Positions 44,232-57,061 of a DNA stretch of 64,000 nucleotides are shown here, piece by piece. Source of the stretch: Marinomonas sp. KMM3893 (GTDB lineage Bacteria > Pseudomonadota > Gammaproteobacteria > Pseudomonadales > Marinomonadaceae); NCBI RefSeq assembly GCF_004352855.1, contig NZ_SJSC01000004.1:62001-126000 (forward strand), given 5' to 3'. Numbering within the stretch: the first letter of the stretch is position 1; every line of letters starts with the position of its first letter. A program made the translations under genes and the position numbers. A model generated the notes under the pieces. That model was given only the letters and a program-made list of their open reading frames with translations, had not been told where the DNA came from and made no database searches.

Positions 44232-46613
44232 ATGCAAATGGTACCGTTAGCATCACACCAACTGGCGTTAATGGATAAATATTGGCGAGCCAGTAATTAT
44301 TTATCAGTTGGTCAGATTTACCTGCATAACAACCCTCTGTTAACTCGTCCTTTAGCCCTCGATGACGTTAAGCGTATCTTGCTGGGCCATTGGGGCACCA
44401 CGCCCGGCCAAAATTTCATATACGTGCACCTTAATCGAATTATTAAGCAATACGACCTCAGTATGATTTTTATCTCAGGCCCCGGACATGGCGGTCCTGC
44501 GGTGGTGTCTCAAACGTATTTGGAAGGAAGTTACCGCGAAATTTACCCAGAGATCAGCCAAGACGCGGCAGGGTTACAAAAGCTGTTTAAGCAATTTTCC
44601 TTCCCTGGAGGGATTCCCAGCCATGCTTCGCCAGAGTGCCCAGGGTCGATTCACGAAGGGGGCGAACTGGGGTATTCACTGAGTCACGCATTTGGGGCTG
44701 TGTTCGACAATCCAGAACTTATTGCAGCGTGTGTAATAGGAGACGGTGAAGCGGAAACAGGCCCTTTAGCCACGGCGTGGCATTCGAATAAGTTTCTGAA
44801 CCCAGTGAGTGATGGTGTGGTGTTGCCGATTCTTCATTTAAATGGTTACAAAATCGCCAATCCGACCATTCTGGCTCGCATTGGTGGTGAGGAGTTAGAG
44901 CAATTGCTGCGAGGCTATGGTTGGCAGCCGATTTTTGTGGCAGGCAGTGACCCAAAAAGTATGCATGAAGCCATGGCGCTGGCGCTGGATCAGGCGGTTC
45001 ATGAGATCAAAGACATTAAGGCGAAGGCCGCTCAACAAGGGGCGTTTGAACGACCACGTTGGCCAATGATAGTGCTGAAATCTCCCAAAGGCTGGACAGG
45101 GCCAAAAACCGTGGATGGTGTGCCAATTGAAGGGACCTTTCATTCTCATCAAGTGCCCATTTCGAGCCCTGCTGCACGCCCAGAGCATTTGCCATTGCTT
45201 GAGGAATGGCTGCGTAGTTATCGGCCTGAAGAATTGTTTGATGAAAATGGGCGTTTATTAGACGCGTTGGCTGAGTTAGCGCCAAAGGGTAACCGTCGGA
45301 TGGGGGCCAACCCTCATGCTAACGGTGGACTCTTGCTCAAGCCATTGGCGATGCCAGATTTCAAAGAGTTTGCCTGTGATGTACCAAATCATGGGGTGAT
45401 GGGCATAGGCGATACCCATGTTCTAGGGCCTTTTCTACGGGATGTGGTAGCGCTTAACCCTGATAATTTTCGAGTCTTTGGCCCAGATGAAACCATTTCT
45501 AATGGCTTGGTGGCGTTATTCGACACCACTCAACGTCAATGGATGGGAGCAAATGACAGCAATGATGAACACCTAGGGCCACGCGGCCGAGTGATGGAAA
45601 TGCTCAGTGAGCACCAGTGTCAGGGGTGGTTAGAAGGCTATTTATTAACTGGTCGACATGGTTTGTTCAATTGTTATGAGGCCTTTATACACATTATTGA
45701 TTCGATGTTTAACCAGCACGCAAAATGGCTAAAAGTCGCTGGGCAGTTACCATGGCGCCCCAAAATTGCGTCGTTAAATTATCTCTTAGCGTCCCATGTA
45801 TGGCGCCAAGATCACAATGGATTTTCCCATCAAGACCCAGGCTTTATTGATCATGTGGTGAATAAAAAATCGTCCATTGCCCGAGTCTATTTACCACCCG
45901 ATGCCAATTGCTTGTTGTCGGTGATGGATCACTGTTTGCGCAGTCGACATTACGTCAATGTGGTGATAGCAGGCAAACACGCGGCGCCACAATGGTTAGA
46001 CAAAGAGGCCGCCGCCGAACACTGTGCAGCGGGTATTGGTATCTGGTCATGGGCCAGTAACCTAGACCAAGCGCAAGGCGCAGATGTGGTAATGGCGTGT
46101 TGTGGTGATGTGCCAACGTTAGAAACCTTGGCGGCCGTGTCTATTTTACGAGAGGCGTTGCCAACGCTGAAAATTCAAGTGGTCAACGTCGTCGATTTAA
46201 TGAAGCTGCAGGCGGAATCTGAGCATCCGCATGGTCTTAGTGATCACGCTTTTGATGCGCTCTTTACCACAGACAAACCGGTGATTTTTGCCTTTCACGC
46301 TTACCCGTCGTTGATCCACAAATTGACTTATCAGCGCACCAATCATAGCAACATTCATGTTCATGGTTATCAGGAAGAAGGCACGATTACGACGGCATTT
46401 GATATGACCGTATTAAATAAGATCGACCGTTTTCATTTGGTGATGGACGCGATTGATCGATTGCCTCAAACCGGCGAAAAGGGACGAGCGTTAAAACAAG
46501 AGCTCACTGACAAACTGGCTGAGCATCGCCTTTATATTAATGAATTCGGAGAAGACATGCCGGAGATTCGCGAGTGGCGCTGGTCTTGTGATAACGCAGA
46601 GCAAGAAGGGTAG
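44232..46613 (+). CDS. xfp: Xylulose-5-phosphate/fructose-6-phosphate phosphoketolase
   Basis: 793 residues. This TPP-dependent enzyme splits xylulose-5-P or fructose-6-P with phosphate into acetyl phosphate and an aldose phosphate. [39 protein letters not shown], the TPP motif [10 protein letters not shown] and HLNGYKI-NPT match the family, and full length is kept. GGGAG is nine bases before the ATG. A Crp/Fnr-like site lies upstream. Acetyl phosphate gives ATP through acetate kinase, which is not in this window. Confidence 0.95.
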   Translation: MQMVPLASHQLALMDKYWRASNYLSVGQIYLHNNPLLTRPLALDDVKRILLGHWGTTPGQNFIYVHLNRIIKQYDLSMIFISGPGHGGPAVVSQTYLEGSYREIYPEISQDAAGLQKLFKQFSFPGGIPSHASPECPGSIHEGGELGYSLSHAFGAVFDNPELIAACVIGDGEAETGPLATAWHSNKFLNPVSDGVVLPILHLNGYKIANPTILARIGGEELEQLLRGYGWQPIFVAGSDPKSMHEAMALALDQAVHEIKDIKAKAAQQGAFERPRWPMIVLKSPKGWTGPKTVDGVPIEGTFHSHQVPISSPAARPEHLPLLEEWLRSYRPEELFDENGRLLDALAELAPKGNRRMGANPHANGGLLLKPLAMPDFKEFACDVPNHGVMGIGDTHVLGPFLRDVVALNPDNFRVFGPDETISNGLVALFDTTQRQWMGANDSNDEHLGPRGRVMEMLSEHQCQGWLEGYLLTGRHGLFNCYEAFIHIIDSMFNQHAKWLKVAGQLPWRPKIASLNYLLASHVWRQDHNGFSHQDPGFIDHVVNKKSSIARVYLPPDANCLLSVMDHCLRSRHYVNVVIAGKHAAPQWLDKEAAAEHCAAGIGIWSWASNLDQAQGADVVMACCGDVPTLETLAAVSILREALPTLKIQVVNVVDLMKLQAESEHPHGLSDHAFDALFTTDKPVIFAFHAYPSLIHKLTYQRTNHSNIHVHGYQEEGTITTAFDMTVLNKIDRFHLVMDAIDRLPQTGEKGRALKQELTDKLAEHRLYINEFGEDMPEIREWRWSCDNAEQEG

Positions 46614-46639
46614 GGTGAGCCTGCTCAAATAGCGCTCTT

Positions 46640-46655
46640 TGTGCGATGGCGCACA
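46640..46655. promoter_or_regulatory. Crp/Fnr-like site before the N-ATPase operon
   Basis: TGTGCGATGGCGCACA, a perfect 6-4-6 dyad. A TATGAT -10 element at 46677-46682 would put the site centre at about -41.5, the class II activator position. Confidence 0.78.
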
Positions 46656-46757
46656 GAGAGTGTGAGCACGAGTCATTATGATGAAACCCCCGCTATCACT
46701 TAACGATAAAGTGCAGTGTGCTTGGTCGAGTAACGGTTATTTTCAGGAGCGATATAG

Positions 46758-48590
<1,833 letters not shown>

Positions 48591-48594
<4 letters not shown>

Positions 48595-48992
48595 AAAACG
48601 GCCCAGAAAAAGACATCAAGCCGGCCTCTACACAGAGCGATCCGCCACGGTCAGCGGATCCATTAAGCGGCGATCAGCAAGACGATCACCAGAAACGTTA
48701 TAGCCAACAAGTCGGCAAGATTGCGAAACGCAAACTCAATGCCCAGCGTCACATCACCAAAACAGTATGGTCGGGGTTGGGCATGATGGGGTTAGTGGGC
48801 TGGTCCGTGGCCATTCCTACGTTACTCGGTGCGGCACTTGGTATGTGGCTCGACGGTCGATACCCAGACACACACTCATGGACATTGGCCTTGTTGATCG
48901 CAGGGCTGTGTCTTGGTTGTTTTAATGCATGGCATTGGGTTGATAAAGAAGACAAAAACATTCATCGAAATGAGGAAGACGAGGATGATTGA
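48591..48992 (+). CDS. atpQ: N-ATPase-specific membrane protein AtpQ
   Basis: 133 residues, AtpI-like. A polar N-terminal 60 residues precedes two helices (WSGLGMMGLVGWSVAIPTLLG and WTLALLIAGLCLGCFNAWHWV) and an acidic tail EDKNIHRNEEDEDD. AtpQ is specific to N-ATPase operons and is thought to help assemble the rotor ring or carry Mg2+. Its ATG overlaps the atpC stop as ATGA. Confidence 0.88.
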
Positions 48993-49335
48993 TTTCGGAA
49001 GTAACTTATGGGCCAGCAGTACGTTTTCGTTGTTCATCGGTGTGCTGCTGGGGGCTTTTTATTTTGCAGGACTGTGGTGGACAGTACGCCAACTAGGCCG
49101 CAGCCAATATACCGCTGGTTTGTTTTTATTGAGTCTGTTGGTGCGAACCTGCGTTGTCGTGATGACCTTTTATGTGTTTTTAGGGCATGACTGGCGGCAG
49201 TTATTGTTGGGTTTACTTGGCTTTTTTGTGATGCGTTTATTCACGACACACTGTATTCAGCTGAAGAATACTCAAGCGTTAGCGCCGGCCACATTGAGCG
49301 CTAAAGAAGCCGCTTCCCAGCAGAGGAAACCCTAA
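48985..49335 (+). CDS. atpR: N-ATPase-specific membrane protein AtpR
   Basis: 116 residues from the ATG at 48985 (MIDFGSNLW), with three hydrophobic helices including FSLFIGVLLGAFYFAGLWW and LLSLLVRTCVVVMTFYVFL. AtpR is diagnostic of N-ATPase operons; its charged residues in helices were proposed to interact with the c-ring. GAGG lies before the ATG, and the start overlaps the atpQ end by 8 bases. Confidence 0.88.
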   Translation: MIDFGSNLWASSTFSLFIGVLLGAFYFAGLWWTVRQLGRSQYTAGLFLLSLLVRTCVVVMTFYVFLGHDWRQLLLGLLGFFVMRLFTTHCIQLKNTQALAPATLSAKEAASQQRKP

Positions 49336-50030
49336 TGCACCTTAGTCCAGATCAAATTGTGTATTGGCAAATGGGCTTTCTAAAACTGAATGCCACTATC
49401 GTTTTTACCTGGTTGGTGATCTTGCTATTGGTGGTGATGTCTGTGTTGGTAACGCGACATTTATCGACCAATTTGCAGCGATCACGCTGGCAAAATTTAT
49501 TGGAAGTGGTGGTCATCACCATCAATAAGCAGATCGAGGAAGTCGGCTTAAGTCAGCCCCATAAATACCTTGGCTTTTTAGGCTCATTGTTTTTGTTTAT
49601 TGCGGTTTGTGCGTTGGGCACCATGATACCCGGTTTTGAGCCACCGACTGGCTCACTGTCGACCACCGCGGCGTTAGCATTGTGTGTGCTGGTCGCTGTG
49701 CCCTTGTTTGGCATTCAAGAACAAGGCTTAGCTCGGTATCTGTCTACGTACGCCAAACCGACCATTATCATGTTGCCATTTAATATTATTAGCGAAGTGT
49801 CTCGTACCCTAGCTCTCGCTGTACGGCTCTTTGGCAACATGATGAGTGGTGCCATGATCTTGGCGATTTTGCTGACGATCACGCCGTTTTTATTCCCGAT
49901 TGTGATGACCTTACTTGGGTTGCTGACGGGCATAGTGCAGGCGTATATCTTTTTTATTTTGGCGACTGTGTACATCGCAGCGGCGACGCGAACGCAAGAG
50001 TTTTCAGCACGCGATATTGCTCAACCCTAA
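49335..50030 (+). CDS. atpB: N-ATPase a subunit
   Basis: 231 residues. Membrane stator subunit forming the ion path. The essential arginine lies in LAVRLFGNMMSG, after PFNIISEVSRTLA. The ATG overlaps the atpR stop (TAATG) and AGAGGA is eight bases upstream. Confidence 0.94.
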   Translation: MHLSPDQIVYWQMGFLKLNATIVFTWLVILLLVVMSVLVTRHLSTNLQRSRWQNLLEVVVITINKQIEEVGLSQPHKYLGFLGSLFLFIAVCALGTMIPGFEPPTGSLSTTAALALCVLVAVPLFGIQEQGLARYLSTYAKPTIIMLPFNIISEVSRTLALAVRLFGNMMSGAMILAILLTITPFLFPIVMTLLGLLTGIVQAYIFFILATVYIAAATRTQEFSARDIAQP

Positions 50031-50067
50031 TCCCCTTTTTAATGTGATTAACCTAGACGGAGTAACT

Positions 50068-50349
50068 ATGGACAGTATGACAATTATTGCAGTGGTATCG
50101 ATTATTACCGCAGGGCTAACCATTGCCATCGGAGTGATCGGCCCTTCACTAGGGGAAGGTAAAGCGGTGGCCGTTGCTTTGTCCTCTTTGGCTCAGCAGC
50201 CAGATGCGTCGGCGACGATTACTCGAACCTTGTTTGTCGGTTTGGCGATGATTGAATCCACGGCTATTTATTGTTTTGTGGTGTCGATGATTTTGCTGTT
50301 TGCCAACCCTTTCTGGAACTATGGTGTTGCTCAAGTGACAGGGCAATAA
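50068..50349 (+). CDS. atpE: N-ATPase c subunit
   Basis: 93 residues from the ATG at 50068, which follows GGAG by six bases (an in-frame upstream TTG is unsupported). Two helices form a hairpin around AQQPDA. The second helix has MIESTAIYCF: the ion-binding Glu with Ser-Thr, as in Na+-type rings. The first helix has GPSLGEGKAVAV, a second Glu where Na+ rings often have Gln. Two carboxylates per hairpin are typical of N-ATPase rings, and one from Burkholderia was reported as H+-specific, so the coupling ion is open. Confidence 0.93.
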   Translation: MDSMTIIAVVSIITAGLTIAIGVIGPSLGEGKAVAVALSSLAQQPDASATITRTLFVGLAMIESTAIYCFVVSMILLFANPFWNYGVAQVTGQ

Positions 50350-50352
50350 ATT

Positions 50353-51153
50353 ATGTTAATTGATTGGTTTACTGTGATCGCACAGCTGGTTAATTTTCTG
50401 CTTTTAGTATGGTTACTGAAGCGCTTCTTATATCAGCCTATTTTGAGCACCATAGACGCTCGAGAAAAACGCATTGCCGATGAGTTTGCTGACGCCGATG
50501 CGAAAAGAACACAAGCTGAGCAGCAAGGTGAATTGTATCGCCATAAGAACCAAGTGTTTGATCAGCAGCGTATGGAAAAAATGAACAAGGTAAGCGCAGA
50601 AAGCAGTGCGGAGAAAGCGCGCTTGTTGGCGGCGGTTCGCGAGGAAGCAAATGCACTGCGCACCAAATTACTGCAAGCCTTACAAGACGAACAGCGTAGT
50701 TTGCAAGTGACCTTGCGTGATCGGGCACAGCAAGAAATTTTCGAAATAGCGCGAAAAACCCTCAAAGACCTTGCCGATGCGCCCCTTGAAACCAGTATGG
50801 TGGCGGTGTTTATTCGTCGCTTAAGAGAGCTAACAGGGCCAGAGAAGGCCCATTTTCAGGCCGGATTCAAAGACATTGAATCACCGGTGATAGTACGCAG
50901 CGCCTTTGATCTCTCAGAGCAACAAAGAGGGCTTATTAGCGAGGCGATCACAGCGCTTATTAACCCTAGCGTAAAGATTCAGTTTGAGACCGCGCCTGAG
51001 CTGATTAGTGGCATTGAAATGAATGCCAACGGACAGAAAGTGGCCTGGAGCATTGCGGATTATTTGACAACACTGACCCAGCGCGTGAATCAAGTGATGC
51101 AATCCCGAGATGAGCAAAACACAGAGCAGGGTAGCCATGACAAACACCTTTGA
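50353..51153 (+). CDS. atpF: N-ATPase b subunit, long form
   Basis: 266 residues. One N-terminal helix ([20 protein letters not shown]) then a long coiled coil rich in Ala, Glu, Lys and Gln. The length, about 100 more than a standard b subunit, and the absence of an atpH gene suggest the C-terminal part does the work of the delta subunit, as described for N-ATPases. Confidence 0.92.
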   Translation: MLIDWFTVIAQLVNFLLLVWLLKRFLYQPILSTIDAREKRIADEFADADAKRTQAEQQGELYRHKNQVFDQQRMEKMNKVSAESSAEKARLLAAVREEANALRTKLLQALQDEQRSLQVTLRDRAQQEIFEIARKTLKDLADAPLETSMVAVFIRRLRELTGPEKAHFQAGFKDIESPVIVRSAFDLSEQQRGLISEAITALINPSVKIQFETAPELISGIEMNANGQKVAWSIADYLTTLTQRVNQVMQSRDEQNTEQGSHDKHL

Positions 51154-52699
51154 TGAACTCTTCTCAAGCTTAGAGATCGCTCGAAACACCACGAACGCTG
51201 AGTTGAACCCCAGAGAAATTGGCATTATTACCAGTGTGGCAACTGGGGTTGCCAAGGTGTCTGGCTTGCCCAGTGTTGGGTTTGAAGAGTTGCTGAAATT
51301 TCCAGGCGATGTTTATGGCATTGCATTCAATGTGGATGAAGACGATATAGGCGTCGTGTTGCTGGGGGATTATTGGCATTTGCAAGCGGGGGACGAGGTC
51401 GAACGCTGTGGTCATGTGGTTGATGTTCCTGTGGGAAACAGCTTGATCGGGCGCATCATTACCCCGCTAGGCAAGCCGTTAGACGGTAATGGCGTTTTAG
51501 CCGCCACTCAGCGTTTACCGGTTGAGCGAGCGTCACCTGCGATCATGGATCGTGCCGCGGTGAGTGTGCCCTTGCAAACAGGCATTAAGGTCGTTGATGC
51601 CTTGATCCCCGTGGGCCGAGGTCAGCGAGAATTGATTTTGGGCGATCGCCAGACCGGAAAAACCGCCATTGCCCTCGATACTATTTTGAATCAGCGCGGC
51701 AAAGATGTTTTGTGTGTGTATTGCGCCATTGGTCAACGAGCCTCTGGGGTTGCGAAAGTCATCGCCAAGCTGCGTGAAGAAGGCGCCTTGGAATACACAG
51801 TGGTGGTCGTGACAGAAGGCAACGATCCACCAGGGCTTGCGTATTTGGCGCCTTATGCTGCCACCAGCATCGCTGAATATTTTATGGAGCAAGGTCGTGA
51901 TGTGCTGATTGTGTATGATGATCTGACGCATCATGCGCGAGCGTACCGTGAACTCTCACTGTTACTGCGTCGTCCTCCTGGTCGAGAAGCGTTCCCCGGG
52001 GACATTTTTTACATTCACTCTCGGTTATTAGAGCGTGCTACCCATTTAAGCGATGAACTTGGTGGCGGCTCATTGACGGCCTTGCCGATTATTGAAACAG
52101 AAGCGCAGGACATGTCTGCCTATATTCCGACTAATCTGATTTCGATTACCGATGGCCAAATCTACCTTTCTCCTGAGTTATTTGAGTTGGGCGTATTGCC
52201 CGCGGTAGACGTGGGTAAATCTGTGTCTCGTGTGGGCGGTAAAGCGCAACGGGCGGCGTATCGTAGCGTTACCGTTGACCTCAAATTAGCGTATGCCCAG
52301 TTTGAAGAATTGGAAACTTTTGCTCGTTTTGGTGCTCGATTAGACGAGCAGACGTTAGCCATGATTGAGCATGGTCGACGCATTCGGGCGTGTTTGATGC
52401 AGTCTGAATTTGCGCCTGTGTCGATGGCTGAGCAAATCATTGTGTTGATCGCTTTGACTGGCGCTTTGTTCGACCCTGTCCCTTTAGCGAAAATGCCAGC
52501 GGCAGAGCAAGCGGTAAGGCAAGCCGCGGCCAATCTGTCCGACGACATGCTGGCACGTTTGGCCAGCACAGAAAAACTCAGTCACCAAGACAAAGCGGGC
52601 TTGTTGCAGTTGGCAGAGCAGGCGATGAAGGGATTTTTAGCCAAGGCTGAGCCAACCTCAGAAGCGCCCACGTCGACTGATGTAAGTGAGCCCTCATGA
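51137..52699 (+). CDS. atpA: N-ATPase alpha subunit
   Basis: About 520 residues from the ATG at 51137, which overlaps the atpF end by 17 bases and follows AGGG by five. P-loop [35 protein letters not shown] and [16 protein letters not shown] are intact regulatory-site motifs. The N-terminal extension typical of binding the delta subunit is present (FDELFSSLE). Pairs with beta in the hexamer. Confidence 0.95.
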   Translation: MTNTFDELFSSLEIARNTTNAELNPREIGIITSVATGVAKVSGLPSVGFEELLKFPGDVYGIAFNVDEDDIGVVLLGDYWHLQAGDEVERCGHVVDVPVGNSLIGRIITPLGKPLDGNGVLAATQRLPVERASPAIMDRAAVSVPLQTGIKVVDALIPVGRGQRELILGDRQTGKTAIALDTILNQRGKDVLCVYCAIGQRASGVAKVIAKLREEGALEYTVVVVTEGNDPPGLAYLAPYAATSIAEYFMEQGRDVLIVYDDLTHHARAYRELSLLLRRPPGREAFPGDIFYIHSRLLERATHLSDELGGGSLTALPIIETEAQDMSAYIPTNLISITDGQIYLSPELFELGVLPAVDVGKSVSRVGGKAQRAAYRSVTVDLKLAYAQFEELETFARFGARLDEQTLAMIEHGRRIRACLMQSEFAPVSMAEQIIVLIALTGALFDPVPLAKMPAAEQAVRQAAANLSDDMLARLASTEKLSHQDKAGLLQLAEQAMKGFLAKAEPTSEAPTSTDVSEPS

Positions 52700-53613
52700 G
52701 AGACAGTATTGCCAGTCTGCGCCATAAAATCCGCAGTGCTCAAGATCTAAAGTCGGTCGTGCGCAGTATGAAAGCGATTGCGTCATCCAGTATTGGTCAA
52801 TACGAAAGCGCGGTGCATTCACTGGACGATTACTATTACACGGTGAAATTAGGCTTGGCCGCGAGTTTAGGCTCAACGACTCAATACGCGGCTTCCCATG
52901 GAACACCTAGGTCGCAAGACATGGCGCCACAACAAGGTCTCCCATCGTCATCGCGTGTTCCTGCTGTAGGGGTGATCGTATTTGGTTCAGATCAAGGCTT
53001 GGTGGGGCAATTTAATGAATCCATGGTCGAATTTGTGGTGGCGTCCTTGGGCAATATCCCAGGAAAAAAACACCTTTGGGCCGTTGGAGAGCGTGTTCAA
53101 TCCCGTTTGCAAGAGACGGATTTAGCAACAGAAGTGTGTTTCGCGTTACCTAATTCCATTCATGGAATTACGGATTTGGTTGGGAAAATCTTGATTTCAT
53201 TGGAAGCCCAAAGAGAGCAGGGGGTGATTAATCAGGTGTATATTTTTCATCATCGGCCAGAATCGAATGCCATCTATCGGCCTGTGAATCAGCAATTGTT
53301 GCCCCTAGACGATGTTTGGCAGCGTCAGCTTATGGACATAGAGTGGCCGAGCAATAACTTGCCCGAAGTGATGCCAAACCAAGATCAAACACGCCGTGCG
53401 TTTGTGCGAGAATATTTATTTGTTAGCTTGTTTAGGGCGTGTGCGGAATCACTGGCCAGTGAAAATGCCAGCCGTTTGTCGGCGATGCAACGGGCTGAAA
53501 AGAACATTGATGAATTGCAGGAAAGCCTCAATCAAACATATCATCGACTACGTCAAAGTGGCATTGACGAAGAGTTGTTCGATGTTATCTCTGGCTTTGA
53601 AGCCCTGAGCTAA
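52696..53613 (+). CDS. atpG: N-ATPase gamma subunit
   Basis: 305 residues; the start overlaps the atpA stop (ATGA). The N-terminal helix [26 protein letters not shown] and the C-terminal helix with [22 protein letters not shown] form the rotating shaft, and [12 protein letters not shown] is the conserved middle motif. Last gene of the operon. Confidence 0.93.
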   Translation: MRDSIASLRHKIRSAQDLKSVVRSMKAIASSSIGQYESAVHSLDDYYYTVKLGLAASLGSTTQYAASHGTPRSQDMAPQQGLPSSSRVPAVGVIVFGSDQGLVGQFNESMVEFVVASLGNIPGKKHLWAVGERVQSRLQETDLATEVCFALPNSIHGITDLVGKILISLEAQREQGVINQVYIFHHRPESNAIYRPVNQQLLPLDDVWQRQLMDIEWPSNNLPEVMPNQDQTRRAFVREYLFVSLFRACAESLASENASRLSAMQRAEKNIDELQESLNQTYHRLRQSGIDEELFDVISGFEALS

Positions 53614-53668
53614 CAGATTAACCAACCCACAAGAAATAGTTCATTGTGCCTCCTTCGCTTAAGTGGCC

Positions 53669-53741
53669 GGGGTCAAATCTCTTTAAACGCACCCCATTGA
53701 GTAACGGCTAGTCCAGTAGGATTTTAAAGGGAAATGACCCC
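53669..53741. repeat. Imperfect inverted repeat GGGGTCA...TGACCCC
   Basis: GGGGTCA-nn-TC-n-CTTTAAA at 53669-53687 recurs inverted at 53723-53741 (about 15 of 19 bases). It resembles the ends of small IS200-like or REP-type elements and may also act as a terminator for the N-ATPase operon. Confidence 0.45.
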
Positions 53742-53947
53742 TTAGTCCGAAAGCGGCATTTAGATTTCCTTAGGTGGATCTTGGTTCTTGAAGCGATAGA
53801 TTCGTTCATTCGATGCAACGAAGTTGCGCGACTTGATGACATATCAACATTTAAACACGCTCTAAACACCTTCCTTAAATAATCGACGTATTGCCGCTGT
53901 CATGTACAACGGAAATCATACGCTAAAGGTCTTAAAGAGACTTTTTG

Positions 53948-53977
53948 GTTACTTTTTTATCAATTGAAAAAAGTTAC
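53948..53977. repeat. Hairpin GTTACTTTTTT / AAAAAAGTTAC
   Basis: Arms match at 10 of 11 positions around an 8-nt loop. It looks like a dispersed intergenic hairpin; role unknown. Confidence 0.4.
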
Positions 53978-54244
53978 ACGCTCAGCAGAGCGGAATAAAG
54001 GTCGGGAATACAAAGCGTTGGAATGAAAGCGACACATTCAGATGTTCAGATTTCGAGGTATTTGGCCACTCTCTTTTTCAAGTATTCCAACCCACAAGAG
54101 CAAAAACTACGGTGGATGATATCTGATCGATTGTAAAAGTGTGTCCTAGATCAAGAAACAGACAAATGAGGCAGTCTTATTCTAAGCGATTGTTCAAAAT
54201 ACACCCTATGATGGAAGAACGAATTCTTAAGAGTGGACAATATT

Positions 54245-55000
54245 ATGCTCGAAGCCATTAACCCAGCCCTGTCACCGCTTAAAAATCAACTGCTCGCGTC
54301 TTTAACGCCGGAGGAGCAAGGTCGCCTGTTTCCTTACCTTGAATTGGTTATGTTGCCACTTAAGCAGGTGTTGTACGGAATAGACGATAAAGTCGCGACG
54401 CTTTACTTTCCTATTGATGCCATAGTGTCATTGCTGCACGTAATGGAAAATGGCGCCTCGGCGGAGACGGCGATGGTGGGCAAAGAGGGGCTGGTGGGTT
54501 TCGCTTTGTTTATGGGGGGAGAAAGTTCGTCGAGCCGAGCGATTGTTCAAAGTGCAGGCTATGCCTACCGTTTAAAAGGGTCTGTGTTTATCAGCGAATT
54601 TCAGCGTCACGGCAAATTGCTTGATTTGGTATTGCGTTATACGCAGTCACTGATGTCCCAAAAAGCGCAGACGGCAGTGTGCAATCGCCATCATTCGATT
54701 GATCAGCAATTGTGTCGCTGGTTATTGTTGTCCATTGACCGTTTGCCAGACAACCATTTGGCGGTCACCCATGAATTAATTGCCAATATGCTGGGCGTGC
54801 GTCGCGAAGGCATTACAGAGGCAGCGGGTAAATTACAAAAATTAGGTGTCATTGAGCATCATCGTGGGCATATAACCGTATTGGATAGGCAAGCGCTCGA
54901 AGCATTGAGTTGTGAGTGTTATGCGGTGGTGAAAAAAGAAACCGATCGCTTGCTGCCGTTCCCATGTCGCAATCACCATACCCATCTTAAAATCAGCTAA
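54245..55000 (+). CDS. Crp/Fnr-family transcriptional regulator
   Basis: 251 residues: N-terminal cyclic-nucleotide-binding-type barrel (about 20-145), central dimer helix, and a C-terminal winged helix with LAVTHELIANMLGVRREGITEAAGKLQKLGVI. The recognition helix keeps the Arg-Glu of CRP, which reads TGTG half-sites. The cysteines that hold an Fe-S cluster in FNR/ANR are absent, so it is not an FNR-type oxygen sensor. ATG at 54245 follows GGA by seven bases. It lies between the N-ATPase and arc operons and is the likely binder of the shared TGTGCG-N4-CGCACA sites. Confidence 0.88.
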   Translation: MLEAINPALSPLKNQLLASLTPEEQGRLFPYLELVMLPLKQVLYGIDDKVATLYFPIDAIVSLLHVMENGASAETAMVGKEGLVGFALFMGGESSSSRAIVQSAGYAYRLKGSVFISEFQRHGKLLDLVLRYTQSLMSQKAQTAVCNRHHSIDQQLCRWLLLSIDRLPDNHLAVTHELIANMLGVRREGITEAAGKLQKLGVIEHHRGHITVLDRQALEALSCECYAVVKKETDRLLPFPCRNHHTHLKIS

Positions 55001-55629
55001 TTTCTTCATCTAAGCGGCTTCTGATATTAGCTGTTCTCAAGTCTTTCAGGTGTTTTTAGCCTGCGTGCTTGTGTACGAAAGTCTTTTTTAGAGCCTCCCT
55101 TTTTAAAACTTTTAGGGTATTACCCTTCGCTACCTTGTGTGAATCTACCCATTTGATGATTAAACTCTTTTAAATTTAAAGTCTTTTAAAAGTTTAAATA
55201 AAAAGTAATCGTCTCAATACACAAATCGGTATTTTAATTAATAATGTTTGTCTGTGCGCTATCGCACATAAGCAACACTGGTTTTAATGTAAATAAAAAA
55301 TAACCTTAAAGGTTGGCTTTTATTAGACTCATGATTGATAGTCTTGTTTTTAAATGGGTTTGTTTGACGGTTTGTCTGTTTTATATTTTTTGTTTGGTGT
55401 TTTTTTTATTTTTATAAATGGTTTTTTAGTTGGCCTTTTAATGATTTGACGCAATGAAATTGTGCGTCATCTTGCCTCATAATATGTCGTGTTTTGAATT
55501 CTGATTGATCTGGTGTGGTGATTTTTAATTTGAATGATATTCCTCTCTTTGTTTTATGCAGTGAGAGTGAATAGATGTTTTTAGAATGGAAAATCAAAAT
55601 GAATTATTTGATTGGAAAGGATAATAATA
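55001..55629. other. Intergenic region upstream of the arc operon
   Basis: About 630 AT-rich bases with the Crp/Fnr-like site at 55253. No TTGAT-N4-ATCAA FNR box is seen. A loose dyad AATCAAAAT/ATTTGATT lies near 55592-55613, beside the first gene's start. Confidence 0.6.
55253..55268. promoter_or_regulatory. Crp/Fnr-like site before the arc operon
   Basis: TGTGCGCTATCGCACA, a perfect 6-4-6 dyad equal to the atpD-site arms. TAAATA at 55290-55295 would be a -10 with the site at about -41.5, implying a 5' leader of about 330 bases. Confidence 0.72.
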
Positions 55630-57036
55630 ATGACATTTCGATTCCCAACCGCTTATACAATTCTATTTATGTTGATTGTATTGGTTGCAGCAGGCACTTG
55701 GATTGTACCTGCTGGTAACTATGAACGCGTACAAAGTGCGCTCTTAGGAAAAGAAGTGCCTGTACCAGGCACTTACCATTCTGTTGAGGCCAACCCTCAA
55801 GGGGTGGTTGATGTGTTTTTGGCGCCTATCGCTGGTTTTTACAACCCTGATAGTTATGAAGCCGCCGCCATTGATGTGGCTTTATTCGTGCTGATCCTAG
55901 GTGGTTTCTTAGGGGTTGTTGCGCAAACTGGCGCCATTGATACGGGCATCGGTCGTGCGATGGTGAAGTTAAAAGGCCATGAGAAATGGATGATTCCTAT
56001 TCTTATGGCGTTGTTTGCTTTAGGTGGTAGTACCTACGGTATGGCGGAAGAGTCGCTCGCCTTCTACGCCTTGTTAATTCCTGTCATGCTCGCGGCTGGG
56101 TATGACGCTGTGGTTGCCGTTGCGGTGATTCTTTTAGGCGCAGGCATTGGCTGCTTAGGGTCGACCATTAATCCTTTTGCAACCGTCATTGCAGCGAACG
56201 CCGCCGATATTCCCTTCACACAAGGGATAGGCTTGCGCTGTTTTATCTTGGTGAGTGGCTGGCTAGCGTGCGTTGTTTATGTGATGCGATACGCTGCCAA
56301 AGTGAAAAAAGACCCTTCTTTGTCGATAGTCGCGGACCACAGTGCAGAAATTGAAGCGCAGTTTCGCAAAGACGCCCATAACGACAGTGATTCCATTTTG
56401 AGTCTTTCGCAAAAAATTGTGCTGATTATCTTTGCTTTGACATTTGTCGTGATGATTTGGGGTGTTTCTAGCCAGGGTTGGTGGATGGCCAAAATGGGCG
56501 CGCTCTTTATTGCTTCTTCTATTTTGATCGGTTTGATCACCAGAATGGGCGAAAAACATTTTACCGAGGTGTTTATCAATGGCGCTCGTGACCTGCTTGG
56601 GGTGGCCATTATTATTGGTATCGCACGGGGTATTGTCGTTGTTATGGATGCAGGGCACATGACCGATACGATTCTGCACCTTGGTGAACAAACACTCAGT
56701 GGACTACCGGCGGTGGTCTTTATCAATGCTATGTATGGCATTGAACTTCTCATGTCATTTTTCGTTCCTTCTTCGTCTGGTTTGGCGGTCTTAAGCATGC
56801 CGATCATGGCGCCTCTTGCTGATTTTTCCGGGGTGGGGCGTGAGCTGGTGGTGACGGCTTTTCAATCCGCGAATGGCTTGGTGAACCTGTTTAATCCAAC
56901 ATTTGCCGTGGTAATGGGGGCGTTGGCCATTGGCAAAGTGCCTTACGAACGATGGTTGCGTTTTATTTGGCCGCTGTTGCTGATACTCAGCGCCATCATT
57001 ATGGGGTCGTTAAGTGTGGTCGCGTTAAGCGCTTAA
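55630..57036 (+). CDS. YfcC-family arginine/ornithine antiporter-like permease
   Basis: About 468 residues with some 12 hydrophobic helices. FPTAYTILFMLIVLVAAGTWIVPAG opens it; GSTYGMAEESLAFYALLIPVM and GAGIGCLGSTINPFATVIAAN are typical YfcC-family motifs. AAGGA lies upstream of the ATG at 55630. As the first gene before arcA-arcB-arcC it likely exchanges arginine for ornithine, taking the place of ArcD; the family is distinct from classic ArcD. Confidence 0.85.
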   Translation: MTFRFPTAYTILFMLIVLVAAGTWIVPAGNYERVQSALLGKEVPVPGTYHSVEANPQGVVDVFLAPIAGFYNPDSYEAAAIDVALFVLILGGFLGVVAQTGAIDTGIGRAMVKLKGHEKWMIPILMALFALGGSTYGMAEESLAFYALLIPVMLAAGYDAVVAVAVILLGAGIGCLGSTINPFATVIAANAADIPFTQGIGLRCFILVSGWLACVVYVMRYAAKVKKDPSLSIVADHSAEIEAQFRKDAHNDSDSILSLSQKIVLIIFALTFVVMIWGVSSQGWWMAKMGALFIASSILIGLITRMGEKHFTEVFINGARDLLGVAIIIGIARGIVVVMDAGHMTDTILHLGEQTLSGLPAVVFINAMYGIELLMSFFVPSSSGLAVLSMPIMAPLADFSGVGRELVVTAFQSANGLVNLFNPTFAVVMGALAIGKVPYERWLRFIWPLLLILSAIIMGSLSVVALSA

Positions 57037-57061
57037 GGCGTTGCGTGTTCACTTCTTTAAT

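Larger units (their letters stand above)
53614..54244. other. Intergenic region between N-ATPase operon and Crp/Fnr gene
   Basis: About 630 bases with no gene seen. It holds two inverted repeats listed separately and no TGTGCG dyad, so the regulator is probably not autoregulated by that site. Confidence 0.55.

Noticed and set aside
55400-55629. FNR/ANR box before the arc operon
   Set aside because: Only partial TTGAC and ATCAA-like half-sites with wrong spacing; the TGTGCG dyad upstream is far better.
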